From assembly GCA_025464345.1 (NCBI GenBank), contig JAODGP010000034.1, positions 4,405 to 19,467 of the forward strand: 15,063 bases of DNA, in the 5' to 3' direction. Position numbers and translations under genes: made by a program. This stretch comes from Methanosarcinales archaeon. Lineage in GTDB: Archaea; Halobacteriota; Syntropharchaeia; Alkanophagales; Methanospirareceae. How positions within the stretch are numbered: the first letter of the stretch is position 1; each line of letters starts with the position of its first letter. This document shows, piece by piece, positions 1-8,329 of the stretch. A model generated the notes under the pieces. That model saw only the letters and a program-made list of their open reading frames with translations. It had not been told where the DNA came from and did no database searches.

Positions 1-25
1 CGTAAGCGAGTGATGTTATGATGTT

Positions 26-36
26 CTTTATTTTTA
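26..36 (+). promoter_or_regulatory. Possible TATA box for gatE
   Basis: The AT-rich element CTTTATTTTTA lies about 35 bases before the gatE ATG, which would put transcription start around 55-58. The preceding bases 1-25 hold only a few codons of a possible upstream gene end (a stop at 19-21 in frame 1). Placement is by spacing and composition only. Confidence 0.35.
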
Positions 37-66
37 AGAGGATCATTGATTATATGAGGCTGATAG

Positions 67-1959
67 ATGGCGATAGACTATGCCAGAGTGGGCTTGAAAG
101 CCGGACTGGAGATACATCAGCAGCTGGATACCACTACAAAACTCTTCTGTAAGTGCCCCACAGTGCTGAGGGAGAAGAAAGATGCACGATATTCGTTTAT
201 ACGCTATTTACGTGCATCCAGGAGCGAACTTGGAGAAGTGGACGAGGCAGCACGTGCAGAAGCGGGATATAACCGCACGTTCATATACAAAGCCTATGAT
301 ACCACATGCCTGGTGGAGAGCGATGAGGAGCCGCCGTGTGAGTTGAACCCGGAAGCGATTGATATTGCACTGGAAATCGCATTGATGCTGAATATGAATG
401 TTGTGGACGAGATACACACGATGCGTAAGATAGTGATAGACGGTTCAAATACATGTGGATTCCAGAGAACCGCATTGATAGCAACTGATGGCTGGCTCGC
501 AACGGAGGAAGGGCGAGTACGGGTGGATTCGTTATGCTTGGAGGAGGATGCGGCACAGAAGATAGAAGAGACAGAAGATGGGTGTGTTGTGTACTCCTTA
601 GACCGATTGGGCATACCCCTGGTGGAGATAGGCACAGCACCGGATATACAAACTCCGGAACAGGCACGGAAAGTGGCTGAACAGATTGGTATGATACTCC
701 GCTCCACAGGCAGGGTTAAACGTGGTCTGGGCACCATAAGGCAGGACATCAATATCTCAATAGATGGCGGCGCTCGTGTGGAGATAAAGGGCGTTCAGAA
801 CCTGAGAATGATCGGCGAGATAGTGACTAACGAGGTGAAACGGCAGTTGAAGCTCATGGAATTGTCACGGCTGCTGAATGACCGTGGCAGCAGAGTGGAA
901 CATCGCATCGTTGACCTCTCTGATATATTCAGGGATACCGCCTCGAGGGTGATAAGGAGAGCCGGAGGGCTGGTATACGGCGCATGCCTGCGCGGTTTCG
1001 CCGGCATACCGGGCACAGAATTGCAGCCAGGCAGGCGTTTCGGTAGCGAATTAGCCGATTTCGCCGCGAGATACGGCACGGGCTTGATGCATACCGATGA
1101 ACTACCCGCATATGGCATAACCGATGCCGAGATAGCGCGTATGAGGAGCGTGTTTGATGCCTCCGATTCGGATTGCATAGTAATAGTGGCTGCGGATAAC
1201 CGATTGCGAGCGGAGAACGCACTGAGAGCGGTGCTGAATCGTGCGGAGGAAGCGATGCGTGGCATACCGGAGGAGACACGGAGGGCATTGCCAGACGGCA
1301 GTAGCGCATATATGCGACCCCTGCCCGGTGCTGCACGGATGTATCCGGAGACTGATGTGCCGCCGGTGGAGATAAGCACACTGCGACTGAAAGAGATAAG
1401 TAGCCAGCTGCCTGAGACGTTCGAGCAACGGATAATGCGTTACAGGCGTCAGTTCGGCTTGAATGACGAGCTCGCATCGAAAATAGCACGTAGCAGCAAC
1501 TGCAATCTCTTTGAAGCCGTAGTTGAATCTTGCGAGGTATCACCAACGCTGGTCGCCAGGACGCTTACAGATACGATGGTGGAGCTGATGCGAGAGGGAG
1601 TGGAACTGGATAATCTTACGGAACGGCATATCCTCGACATATTCAGGCTACTCGCTGCTAACGAGTTTGGTAAGGAGGCGATACCGGACATAATGAGATT
1701 CATAGCGAGCAACCCTGATCGAACGATAGAGCGAGCAGTAGAAGAGCTGGATCTTAGAGCAAGCATAGCGGATGTTGAACGTTTCATCGCTGATACAGTG
1801 GCATTGAAGCGCGATTTCATACTTGAGCGCGGCGAACGTGCAGTTGGACCGTTGATGGGCATAGTTATGCGTGAGTTCCGTGGCAAAGTGGATGGTAAGG
1901 AGCTGAACATGATGCTGAGAGCGAAGGTGCTTGAGCTACTTGCTGATAAGGGTGATTGA
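67..1959 (+). CDS. gatE: Glu-tRNA(Gln) amidotransferase subunit E
   Basis: GatE works with GatD in archaea to convert Glu-tRNA(Gln) to Gln-tRNA(Gln) in the cytoplasm; GatE binds the tRNA and carries the kinase/transamidase site. The 630-residue protein has the GatB/GatE opening GLEIHQQLDTTTKLFCKC (residues 13-30) and further GatB-type blocks such as RQDINISIDGGARVEIKG (225-242). The stretch at about 285-410 fits the AspRS-like insertion that separates GatE from bacterial GatB. It is followed by YMRPLPGAARMYPETD (415-430) and a helical YqeY-like tail (about 480-630). Length is normal for GatE. The ATG at 67 is preceded by GAGGCTGAT (56-64), a near match to the archaeal Shine-Dalgarno. No gatD is visible; only 66 bases lie upstream. 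The next gene starts one base after the stop, so the two are probably co-transcribed. Confidence 0.96.
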   Translation: MAIDYARVGLKAGLEIHQQLDTTTKLFCKCPTVLREKKDARYSFIRYLRASRSELGEVDEAARAEAGYNRTFIYKAYDTTCLVESDEEPPCELNPEAIDIALEIALMLNMNVVDEIHTMRKIVIDGSNTCGFQRTALIATDGWLATEEGRVRVDSLCLEEDAAQKIEETEDGCVVYSLDRLGIPLVEIGTAPDIQTPEQARKVAEQIGMILRSTGRVKRGLGTIRQDINISIDGGARVEIKGVQNLRMIGEIVTNEVKRQLKLMELSRLLNDRGSRVEHRIVDLSDIFRDTASRVIRRAGGLVYGACLRGFAGIPGTELQPGRRFGSELADFAARYGTGLMHTDELPAYGITDAEIARMRSVFDASDSDCIVIVAADNRLRAENALRAVLNRAEEAMRGIPEETRRALPDGSSAYMRPLPGAARMYPETDVPPVEISTLRLKEISSQLPETFEQRIMRYRRQFGLNDELASKIARSSNCNLFEAVVESCEVSPTLVARTLTDTMVELMREGVELDNLTERHILDIFRLLAANEFGKEAIPDIMRFIASNPDRTIERAVEELDLRASIADVERFIADTVALKRDFILERGERAVGPLMGIVMREFRGKVDGKELNMMLRAKVLELLADKGD

Positions 1960-1960
1960 T

Positions 1961-2299
1961 ATGAGAGATAAGGATATGATAGGAATAGAGGATTTTGAGA
2001 GACTGGACATCCGAATAGGGGCGATAAAGGATGCGACACGGATAGAGGGCAGTAAGAAACTGATAAAGCTCGAGGTGGATATCGGCGAGGGTCAGGACAT
2101 ACAGCTCGTTGCCGGTATTGGAGCCGAGTATAAGCCCGAGGAGCTCACCGGTAAATTCATACCGGTGGTGGTGAATATGAAGCCGATGCGGCTCATGGGT
2201 GTGGAGAGTCAGGGCATGCTACTCGCTGCCGTCGTGGCTGGCAAGCCGGTCCTGCTGCATCCTGACCGTGAAGTGCCTCCTGGCACTCAGGTATGCTGA
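1961..2299 (+). CDS. Stand-alone tRNA-binding OB-fold protein (MetRS C-terminal domain-like)
   Basis: A 112-residue protein consisting of one tRNA-binding domain of the MetRS-C-terminal/Arc1p/EMAP-II/CsaA type. Visible family features are DFERLDIRIGAIKDATRIEG near the N terminus, the core LVAGI...Y.PEELTGKFIPVVVNM, and MGVESQGMLLAA near the end. In archaea this domain is often encoded separately from metG and is annotated as MetRS beta subunit; it probably acts as a tRNA-binding cofactor in trans. I chose the ATG at 1961, not the in-frame TTG at 1931, because GGTGAT (1951-1956) sits just before it and the upstream reading overlaps gatE. It starts one base after the gatE stop, which suggests translational coupling. 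Whether it partners MetRS or another synthetase cannot be read from the sequence. Confidence 0.88.
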   Translation: MRDKDMIGIEDFERLDIRIGAIKDATRIEGSKKLIKLEVDIGEGQDIQLVAGIGAEYKPEELTGKFIPVVVNMKPMRLMGVESQGMLLAAVVAGKPVLLHPDREVPPGTQVC

Positions 2300-2347
2300 G
2301 CAGCTACTATTGCAGAAATAGCACTCTTCACTGAGCCAGAATCGGTT

Positions 2348-2848
2348 TTACAGTGTTACGGGCAATCTCCGCCCCTCTTCGCCTCCCTCGAACAGCTCTC
2401 CATTCTCCTTGTACGTACGCAGCAGGAAATGAGTCACGGTGTTACGAACATTCTCAAGAGGTGCTATCTTCTCCGCAACGAAATAAGCGACATCCCGCAT
2501 CGTCTTGCCCTCGACCAGTACCGAGAGGTCATACTCTCCTGAGACCAGCCGCACTGATTTCACCTCCGGGAAGCGTGATATACGCTCCGCAATGCTATCA
2601 TAGCCCTTGTTCCGTTCCGGCACGACTTTAATATCCAGCAGAGCCTGCACGGTCTCTATACCCGCTTTCTCATAGTTTATTATCGCCTTGTATTTCCTTA
2701 TTATGCCACGATTCTCCAGCTCCTTTATGATTCGCTTCACCTCCGACTCCTCCAGACCGGTCTGAATCGCTATCTCCCTGTCGCTCAACCTCGCATTATC
2801 CTCCAGTATCTTTAATACCGCGTTACTCTGCTCGTCTTCTATCCTCAT
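2348..2848 (-). CDS. Lrp/AsnC-family transcriptional regulator
   Basis: A 166-residue protein with the two-domain Lrp layout. The N-terminal winged helix-turn-helix (about 5-55) contains ILEDNARLSDREIAIQTGLEESEVKRIIKELENRGIIRKYKAIIN. The C-terminal RAM ligand/oligomerisation domain (about 65-145) contains EVKSVRLVSGEYDLSVLVEG. Lrp proteins bind DNA as dimers to octamers and respond to amino acids or related metabolites; the effector here is unknown. The minus-strand ATG at 2848 follows GAGGATGGG, a usable ribosome-binding site. The gene is convergent with the tRNA-binding protein gene (48-base gap without an obvious structure) and divergent from the response regulator. The shared 134-base intergenic region is therefore a natural place for autoregulation and for control of the signalling genes. 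No fusion or truncation is seen. Confidence 0.92.
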   Translation of the reverse strand: MRIEDEQSNAVLKILEDNARLSDREIAIQTGLEESEVKRIIKELENRGIIRKYKAIINYEKAGIETVQALLDIKVVPERNKGYDSIAERISRFPEVKSVRLVSGEYDLSVLVEGKTMRDVAYFVAEKIAPLENVRNTVTHFLLRTYKENGELFEGGEEGRRLPVTL

Positions 2849-2870
2849 ATCCCATCCTCGTCTATCATCA

Positions 2871-2880
2871 TTTATAAAAA
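2871..2880 (-). promoter_or_regulatory. TATA box for the lrp gene
   Basis: On the minus strand this reads TTTTTATAAA, centred about 28 bases before the lrp ATG. That distance would give a transcript with a very short leader or none. Confidence 0.5.
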
Positions 2881-2941
2881 TAGGGGTTTTAATCTCTTTT
2901 CGATTTGCTGGATGGGTTCAGATGGAGTAAGAGCCGAAGGG

Positions 2942-2977
2942 TTTATATATTGTTAAGTTTTACATATATAGGGAGGT
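2942..2977 (+). promoter_or_regulatory. Promoter and Shine-Dalgarno of the response regulator
   Basis: TTTATATAT (2942-2950) is a good archaeal TATA element. GGGAGGT (2971-2977) is a strong ribosome-binding site five bases before the ATG at 2983. Expected transcription start is near 2970-2975, so the site would lie at the very 5' end of the mRNA. A second AT-rich run (2961-2970) is too close to the gene to be its main TATA box. Confidence 0.6.
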
Positions 2978-2982
2978 AAGAT

Positions 2983-3366
2983 ATGATACGGATTTTGCAT
3001 GTGGATGATGAACCTGCGGATCTGGAGATAACGAGGATATTCTTAAAGCGTGAGTATAAGGATGACCTTGAAATTGTAAGTGTGCTTTCCGCAGAGGAAG
3101 CACTGAGTAAAATTGCGAGCATGCATTTTGACGTTGTTATCTCAGACTATAAGATGCCGGGGATGAATGGCATCGAATTTCTTGAAGCTTTGAGGAATAG
3201 TGGTGCGCATATGCCCTTCATCCTCTTCACCGGTAAAGGCAATCCAGAAGTAGCGAAGGAGGCACTGAAAAAGGGCGCAGACAGGTACATCTCGAAAGCC
3301 GGCAATACAGCAAGGCAGTGTAATGAACTGGCACATGCCATACAGGATCTGGTGAAGGTGAAATAA
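2983..3366 (+). CDS. Single-domain response regulator (CheY-like receiver)
   Basis: A 127-residue receiver domain with nothing attached. The acidic pocket is D8-D9 (HVDDEP), the phospho-acceptor is D55 (VISDYKMPGMNG), the switch threonine is T83 (LFTGKG) and the conserved lysine is K105 (YISKAG). All residues needed for phosphorylation are present. There is no output domain, so it must work as a phospho-relay intermediate or by binding a partner, as CheY and Spo0F do. It heads a block with two histidine kinases: the first kinase starts 21 bases after its stop, and it is the obvious candidate donor. The start is well supported by the GGGAGGT site. Receivers of this type are common in methanogen-related archaea. 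Confidence 0.93.
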   Translation: MIRILHVDDEPADLEITRIFLKREYKDDLEIVSVLSAEEALSKIASMHFDVVISDYKMPGMNGIEFLEALRNSGAHMPFILFTGKGNPEVAKEALKKGADRYISKAGNTARQCNELAHAIQDLVKVK

Positions 3367-3387
3367 CTAACCCGCTGCCGATCGGAG

Positions 3388-4755
3388 ATGCATGCAAATA
3401 ATAGACTGGTTGTACTGCTCGCTGCAATATCAGCATGTACCATTGTGGATGTTTATGCCAGCTTCGTTCTGCGCAAAGCTATCGTATATACACATTTCTT
3501 CTATATCCCCCTTATTCTCGCAGGGGTATGGTATTACAGGAAGGCGGTTTACGCTGCGATATTCCTCGGCGGGCTCCATGTTCTTACCGTTTACCTCGCC
3601 ATAGGCTCCGGCTTTGTAATTTTCGAGTCACTCCAAAGAGCGATTATTTTCGTGATGATTGCCTATGTCATCGGGTTCATGAGCGAGAAGCGTGCGAAAG
3701 CGGAGGAGGGGATACTGAAAGAGAGGGACAGGTCACAGCAAATACTCAGTACCATCGGTGAAGCGGTATACATTTTTGACCGTGGTTTGACCATAAAGGA
3801 GGTGAACAGGACTCATCTGCGGAGTTTTGACGTGAAGAGGGATGAGGCTATCGGGAGGAAGTGTTATGATCTCTTTTTTAATAGGGAAGAGCCCTGCCCT
3901 GATTGCCCGTTACCGGATGTATTTGAGAAGGGTGTATGTGTCCGTGTGGAGAGGACGATTGCTCTTCCAGGAGGTGATAAGAAGTATTTTGATGTCATAT
4001 ATTGCCCGCTTCTTGATGAAGGGGGTAATGTGGCTGAGGTGATTTGCGATGTGCGTGACCTGACGGAGCGCAAGGAGATGGAAGAGCGGCTCAAACTTTC
4101 AGAGCGACTCGCAACCATAGGTGAATTCGCATCAGGGCTGGCACACGAGCTCAGACAGCCCCTGGCTGTGATGAACAACTCTGTTTATTTCCTCAGCAGC
4201 AAATTAACAGGAGATGAGAAAGTAAAGAAGCACCTGATGATACTGGAGAAGGAGGTGAAACATGCTAATCGCCTGATCACCGATTTACTTGATTTCGCTC
4301 GCGCGGAAGCGCCGGTGTTCAATGCGTGTGACATCAATCGTGTTGTAGAAGAGGCGCTTTCATCTGTTGAGATCCCACCGAATATAGAGGTGAAGAAGGA
4401 GCTGGGGTATATCCCGGCGATTCAGGCTGACGCATATCAAATCCAGCGTATGTGCTTCAATCTAATCTCAAATGCAGTATCAGCAATGCCCGATGGTGGC
4501 ACGCTGAAGATAAAAACCTGGGAGGATAAAGAAGGGAAAAATATAAAGATAAGCATACTCGATACCGGAGAAGGGATACCGGCGGAGAATCTGAGCAGAA
4601 TATTCGAGCCCCTGTTCACCACAAAAGCTCGTGGCATTGGTCTGGGGCTCTCTCTATGCAAGAAATATGCGGAAGCACATGGAGGGCGGATAGAGGTGAA
4701 GAGCGAAGTGGGTAAAGGAACCAGATTTATTGTTAAACTACCCGTATCCAGATGA
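3388..4755 (+). CDS. Membrane-bound PAS sensor histidine kinase
   Basis: A 455-residue kinase. Residues 7-98 hold three or four hydrophobic membrane segments with little outside them. A PAS domain follows (about 113-228), then HisKA with the phospho-accepting H253 (GLAHELRQPL). The HATPase domain has its N box around N358/N362 (FNLISNAVSAM), G1 box D392-TGEGI, F box IFEPLFTTK and G2 box GIGLGLSL (416-423). All catalytic motifs are intact. The PAS domain carries C159, C170 and C173 in a C-x10-C-x2-C arrangement that recurs in the next kinase, so ligand or redox sensing through these cysteines is possible. The ATG at 3388 is preceded directly by CGGAG, which is tight for a ribosome-binding site; coupling to the response regulator 21 bases upstream may help. 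It likely signals to that receiver. Confidence 0.92.
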   Translation: MHANNRLVVLLAAISACTIVDVYASFVLRKAIVYTHFFYIPLILAGVWYYRKAVYAAIFLGGLHVLTVYLAIGSGFVIFESLQRAIIFVMIAYVIGFMSEKRAKAEEGILKERDRSQQILSTIGEAVYIFDRGLTIKEVNRTHLRSFDVKRDEAIGRKCYDLFFNREEPCPDCPLPDVFEKGVCVRVERTIALPGGDKKYFDVIYCPLLDEGGNVAEVICDVRDLTERKEMEERLKLSERLATIGEFASGLAHELRQPLAVMNNSVYFLSSKLTGDEKVKKHLMILEKEVKHANRLITDLLDFARAEAPVFNACDINRVVEEALSSVEIPPNIEVKKELGYIPAIQADAYQIQRMCFNLISNAVSAMPDGGTLKIKTWEDKEGKNIKISILDTGEGIPAENLSRIFEPLFTTKARGIGLGLSLCKKYAEAHGGRIEVKSEVGKGTRFIVKLPVSR

Positions 4756-4761
4756 AGGAAA

Positions 4762-4768
4762 TTTTTTT
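4762..4768 (+). terminator. T7 tract after the first kinase
   Basis: A run of seven T residues lies seven bases after the stop at 4755. Archaeal intrinsic termination uses such U-rich tracts, so it could end or attenuate the response regulator-kinase transcript. The gap to the next gene is only 35 bases, so read-through is also possible. Confidence 0.3.
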
Positions 4769-4790
4769 ACTGGGAATGATAATATAAAAA

Positions 4791-7355
4791 ATGAACGATA
4801 TGGAGAGGGAGAAGAAGCTGCATATACTCGTGGTTGAAGACGATGCAGAGATGCGTGAGACACTGAGCGATGTGCTTTCAGAAGAAGGCTACGAGGTAAA
4901 GACTGCGGGTACAGGCAAGGAAGCCCTCGCAAGAGAAGAAGAGGAGAAGTTCCCTATTTGCCTGATAGATTTGAAGCTCCCGGACATCTCAGGCATAGAG
5001 GTGTTAAAGGTGCTGAAAACTCTCGATCCTGAAATTTATGCTATTATAATCACCGCTTTTGCATCCAAGGATACGGCAATAGAAGCATTAAAAGCGGGTG
5101 CATGGTGCTATCTCGAGAAGCCTGTGAATGTAGAGGAGTTACTGACAGCGATAGAGCACGCTTCGGCTGAACATCGGTTGCGGGAGGATAAGAGAAGAGC
5201 GGAAGAGGAGTTGAGGAAGAGCGAAGAGAAATATCGCTCACTCGTGGAGTCCACAGAAGATTCAATATATCTCGTGGATCGGAACTGTAAGTACCTCTTC
5301 GTTAACGAGCAACACCTGTCCCGGCTCGGTATCACCAGGGATGAGTATCCCGGTCGGGCATATCACGACTTCCATTCCACAGAAGAAGCGAAGAGGTTCG
5401 CAGATAAGATCAGGTACGTACTTGATACCGGGACTTCAACGCGCCATGAGTACCGTGACAAAAATGGCAGGTACTTTTTAAAGACGTTGAGCCCGATTAA
5501 AGACCCGAATACAGGCGAGGTCACTGCCGTAACGGTGGTTTCGAAGGACATTACAGACCTGAAACGAGCGGAGGAGGAACTGATGGCTACACGAGATTAT
5601 CTGAACAACATAATAGACAGTTCTGCTGATACAATCACGGTTGTGGACATGGATGGCATAATACGAAACTGGAACAGGGGTGCGGAGGGCGTATTGGGTT
5701 ATCACGCGGAGGAAGTGATAGGCACGCCGAACCGAAGATTCTTCGCAGACCCCGCAGAAGCAGACAGGATAATGGAACTGGTGCGTAAAGAAGGTGTTAT
5801 CAAGAATTATCGGACTGTGGTGGTGAGGAAGGACGGTGAACCTGTTCATATCAGCATGTCGGCATCGCTGCTGCGTGACAAGAACGGCGTACCAATCGGT
5901 ACAGTCCGCGTGAGCAGGAATATAACAAAGGAAGTGGAACTGGAGAAGCGACTGAAAGCAGAGCGGGACAACCTGAATCTGATATTTGAGAGCATGCCCG
6001 ATGGCGTGTACATCATCTCAGAGGATTATAAAGTAGAATTTATGAACAGGGTTCTGCGTGAGGAGTTTGGGGACCAGATCGGCGGTATTTGCTATAAGGT
6101 GTTTCATGAGCGAGGGGAGCCCTGCCCACGATGTAAACTCCCGGAGGTGATGAAAGGGCAGACAGTGAGATGGGAGTGGTATTCCAGGAGGACAAACAGG
6201 ACCTATGACCTTATTGAGACACCCCTGCGAGGGACTGATGGCACAATATCAAAATTAACGATATTTAGAGATATAACCGACCGAAAGCGTATGGAAGAGA
6301 AGTTAAAAGAATCACGTAAGTTCCTTGAAACCGTTATTGATAATATCCCTGATACAATCACACTCAGGGATCGACAGCACCGCCTCGTGCTGGTCAATCA
6401 GGCATACTGTAACATAACGGGGCTTACCAAGCATGAAATAATTGGTAAGAAGAGCGAATACAGGGAAACAATTGAAGAAGTGTTTCAAACAGGCAGGATG
6501 ATAGAGAGCCCAGAACTCTCCTATACCGATGCTGAAGGTGTTAGACGCTATGTGCATTCCAAAAAAATTCCTTTAACTGACGAGTCGGGCAAAATAACGC
6601 ATGTCCTGACGATAAGCCACGACATCACCGGGCGAAAGCGAGCGGAGGAGGAGCGTGAACGGCTCATAAAGGAGCTTGAGGCGAAGAACGCGGAGATGGA
6701 GCGGTTCATATATACGGTCTCGCACGATCTGAGGTCGCCTCTTGTCACCATCCAGGGTTTTGTCGGCATGCTGAGGAAAGATTTAGAACGTGGCGAAATA
6801 GAAAAAGTAGAGAACGACCTTAAATATATAGAAAACAGTGCTACGAAGATGGATCGCCTTTTGAATGACACACTGGAACTCTCTCGTATCGGTCATGTGG
6901 CGAATCCATCGGAAGACGTGCCGTTTGACGAACTTGTTCAGGAAGCTCTGGAGGAGACTTCAGCAAAGCTAAAATCGAGCGAGGTTGAGGTATCGGTGGC
7001 TGACGCATTCCCCACCGTTCACGTAGACCGGCTGAGGATAGTTGAGGTACTGGTGAACCTGATTGAGAACAGCATAAATTACATGGGCGACAACCCCCAT
7101 CCGAAGATAGAGATTGGTTACCGGATGGATGGCGAAGATACAGTGTTTTATGTTCGTGATAATGGAATAGGAATAGACAGGAGCCAGCATGATAAGGTCT
7201 TCGAGCTTTTCTACAAGGTGGACAACAGTAGCAAGGGAACGGGTGCCGGGCTCGCCATCGTGAAACGAATAATTGAGGTACATAACGGCAGGGTATGGAT
7301 AGAATCAGAGCCCGGTAAGGGATGCACAGTCTGCTTTACGCTGCCGGTTGTGTGA
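4791..7355 (+). CDS. Receiver-PAS4 histidine kinase (hybrid, soluble)
   Basis: An 854-residue protein with no membrane segment. Order: receiver domain (about 9-125; acidic E16/D17/D18, phospho-acceptor D60 in LIDLKLPD, T88, K110); PAS1 (about 145-258); PAS2 (about 266-380); PAS3 (about 393-500) with C434, C445 and C448 in the same C-x10-C-x2-C pattern as the neighbouring kinase; PAS4 (about 508-615); HisKA with H645 (TVSHDLRSPL); HATPase with N756/N760, G1 D790-NGIGI, F box VFELFYKVD and G2 GTGAGLAIV (817-825). PAS units are joined by DITxxKRAEEEL-type coiled linkers. A receiver at the N terminus of a kinase suggests it is controlled by an upstream kinase, perhaps the membrane kinase next door, and passes the signal on. 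GGGAATGAT (4772-4780) is a weak ribosome-binding site ten bases before the ATG; an in-frame ATG at 4800 is the alternative start. Confidence 0.92.
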   Translation: MNDMEREKKLHILVVEDDAEMRETLSDVLSEEGYEVKTAGTGKEALAREEEEKFPICLIDLKLPDISGIEVLKVLKTLDPEIYAIIITAFASKDTAIEALKAGAWCYLEKPVNVEELLTAIEHASAEHRLREDKRRAEEELRKSEEKYRSLVESTEDSIYLVDRNCKYLFVNEQHLSRLGITRDEYPGRAYHDFHSTEEAKRFADKIRYVLDTGTSTRHEYRDKNGRYFLKTLSPIKDPNTGEVTAVTVVSKDITDLKRAEEELMATRDYLNNIIDSSADTITVVDMDGIIRNWNRGAEGVLGYHAEEVIGTPNRRFFADPAEADRIMELVRKEGVIKNYRTVVVRKDGEPVHISMSASLLRDKNGVPIGTVRVSRNITKEVELEKRLKAERDNLNLIFESMPDGVYIISEDYKVEFMNRVLREEFGDQIGGICYKVFHERGEPCPRCKLPEVMKGQTVRWEWYSRRTNRTYDLIETPLRGTDGTISKLTIFRDITDRKRMEEKLKESRKFLETVIDNIPDTITLRDRQHRLVLVNQAYCNITGLTKHEIIGKKSEYRETIEEVFQTGRMIESPELSYTDAEGVRRYVHSKKIPLTDESGKITHVLTISHDITGRKRAEEERERLIKELEAKNAEMERFIYTVSHDLRSPLVTIQGFVGMLRKDLERGEIEKVENDLKYIENSATKMDRLLNDTLELSRIGHVANPSEDVPFDELVQEALEETSAKLKSSEVEVSVADAFPTVHVDRLRIVEVLVNLIENSINYMGDNPHPKIEIGYRMDGEDTVFYVRDNGIGIDRSQHDKVFELFYKVDNSSKGTGAGLAIVKRIIEVHNGRVWIESEPGKGCTVCFTLPVV

Positions 7356-7430
7356 GAATTTACTATCAGATATAGGGGAATTAAAGACAAGGAGCAGAAT
7401 ACAGGGGCAGAGAAGGCTTGACCACTGGCA

Positions 7431-8189
7431 ATGATGTATAAAGAAGAAGGAAGCGGCAAATGGAAGAAGTTCTGTCCGCTATGTGGCAGGCAGACAGAGG
7501 TATTTATAGACTCCATCTGCACGGAATGCTTCCTCCGTACCATAAAACTGATTGACCCGAGGGCGATGCGGGTGAGTCTGGGGCTGTGCAGGAGCTGTGG
7601 TTCCTACTTCAGGGGAGGTGAGAAGACCAGTATAGAAGATGCGGTTGTATATTCGGTGAAGAGGGAGCTGAGGCGGAGATACGGTGACATACGGTGTGAT
7701 GTTGAGCTCATAGACAGAAAAGAGAAGAGAGCACGTGTGAGGGTGAAAGCGGAGTTAAAGGGTGTGATAGTGGAGCAGACCGGCGAGATAGGGCTGGATA
7801 TAAAGACCGGCAGCTGCGACCGATGTAACAGGATAGCGGGAGGGTATTACGCCGCAATAGTACAGGTACGTGCTCAGAACCGGCAGCCGACATACGAGGA
7901 ACTAATAACTGCCTCTAAAATCGCAGAATCGGCATTAGAAGAGCCGGAATTCATATCTAAGCAGCAACTGTTGAAGCATGGACTGGACATATATGTCAGT
8001 AGTATGGCATGTGGTCGCAGGATGTCCAGGGAGATAGTGAAGCACCTGGGTGGCAGTTTCAGAGAGAGTCGGAAGTTATACGGCAGAAAAGATGGCAGGA
8101 ACATATACCGTGTCTCTTTTTCTGTTCGGCTCCCGGGCTCACATGAAGGTGCGAAGGCACAGGGTCGAGAGAGGTGGCGCGGGCGGTAA
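7431..8189 (+). CDS. Archaeal NMD3-family ribosome-associated protein
   Basis: A 252-residue homologue of NMD3, the eukaryotic adaptor for 60S subunit export. In archaea it lacks an export role and is thought to act in large-subunit maturation. The N terminus has two cysteine pairs forming a zinc ribbon (C15-x2-C18 and C30-x2-C33), then C53-x2-C56. A further pair, C129-x2-C132, precedes the hallmark RIAGGYYAAIVQVRA. The first ATG (7431) is the likely start because an in-frame TGA lies at 7419-7421; ATG at 7434 is possible. No clear ribosome-binding site is seen, so it may be leaderless or coupled. The C terminus ends shortly after RVSFSVRLP with a basic tail. As I recall the family, an OB/SH3-like segment usually follows that motif, so this copy looks short. 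It sits 75 bases after the large kinase, with no evident functional link. Confidence 0.85.
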   Translation: MMYKEEGSGKWKKFCPLCGRQTEVFIDSICTECFLRTIKLIDPRAMRVSLGLCRSCGSYFRGGEKTSIEDAVVYSVKRELRRRYGDIRCDVELIDRKEKRARVRVKAELKGVIVEQTGEIGLDIKTGSCDRCNRIAGGYYAAIVQVRAQNRQPTYEELITASKIAESALEEPEFISKQQLLKHGLDIYVSSMACGRRMSREIVKHLGGSFRESRKLYGRKDGRNIYRVSFSVRLPGSHEGAKAQGRERWRGR

Positions 8190-8329
8190 AGCGGCAGGTC
8201 TAAGAGCTTGCTTGAGAAGTCCAGGGATCTCCGTTGAAAGTTTCGAGGAAATGTCATGCCCGGGAGCGGGTCGTTGCAGTAGAGACCGTGAGAAACGCAT
8301 TGACCAGGCACGGGATAGCGAGAAAATTC
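8190..8329. other. Intergenic region between convergent nmd3 and membrane protein genes
   Basis: 140 bases without a supported gene. I see no strong hairpin or T tract inside it. A plus-strand AACCTTTTT run lies at 8361-8369, within the 3' end of the membrane protein gene, and could serve nmd3 termination. One plus-strand frame has a protein-like stretch broken by stops; this is not enough to call a pseudogene. Confidence 0.4.

Noticed and set aside
281..1546. Several long minus-strand open frames inside gatE
   Set aside because: They lie opposite a clear, full-length GatE, have serine/proline/arginine-rich shadow composition and show no ribosome-binding site or family motif.
4780..4790. AATATAAAAA directly before the large kinase as a TATA box
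   Set aside because: It touches the ATG, so it could not drive this gene with normal archaeal spacing.
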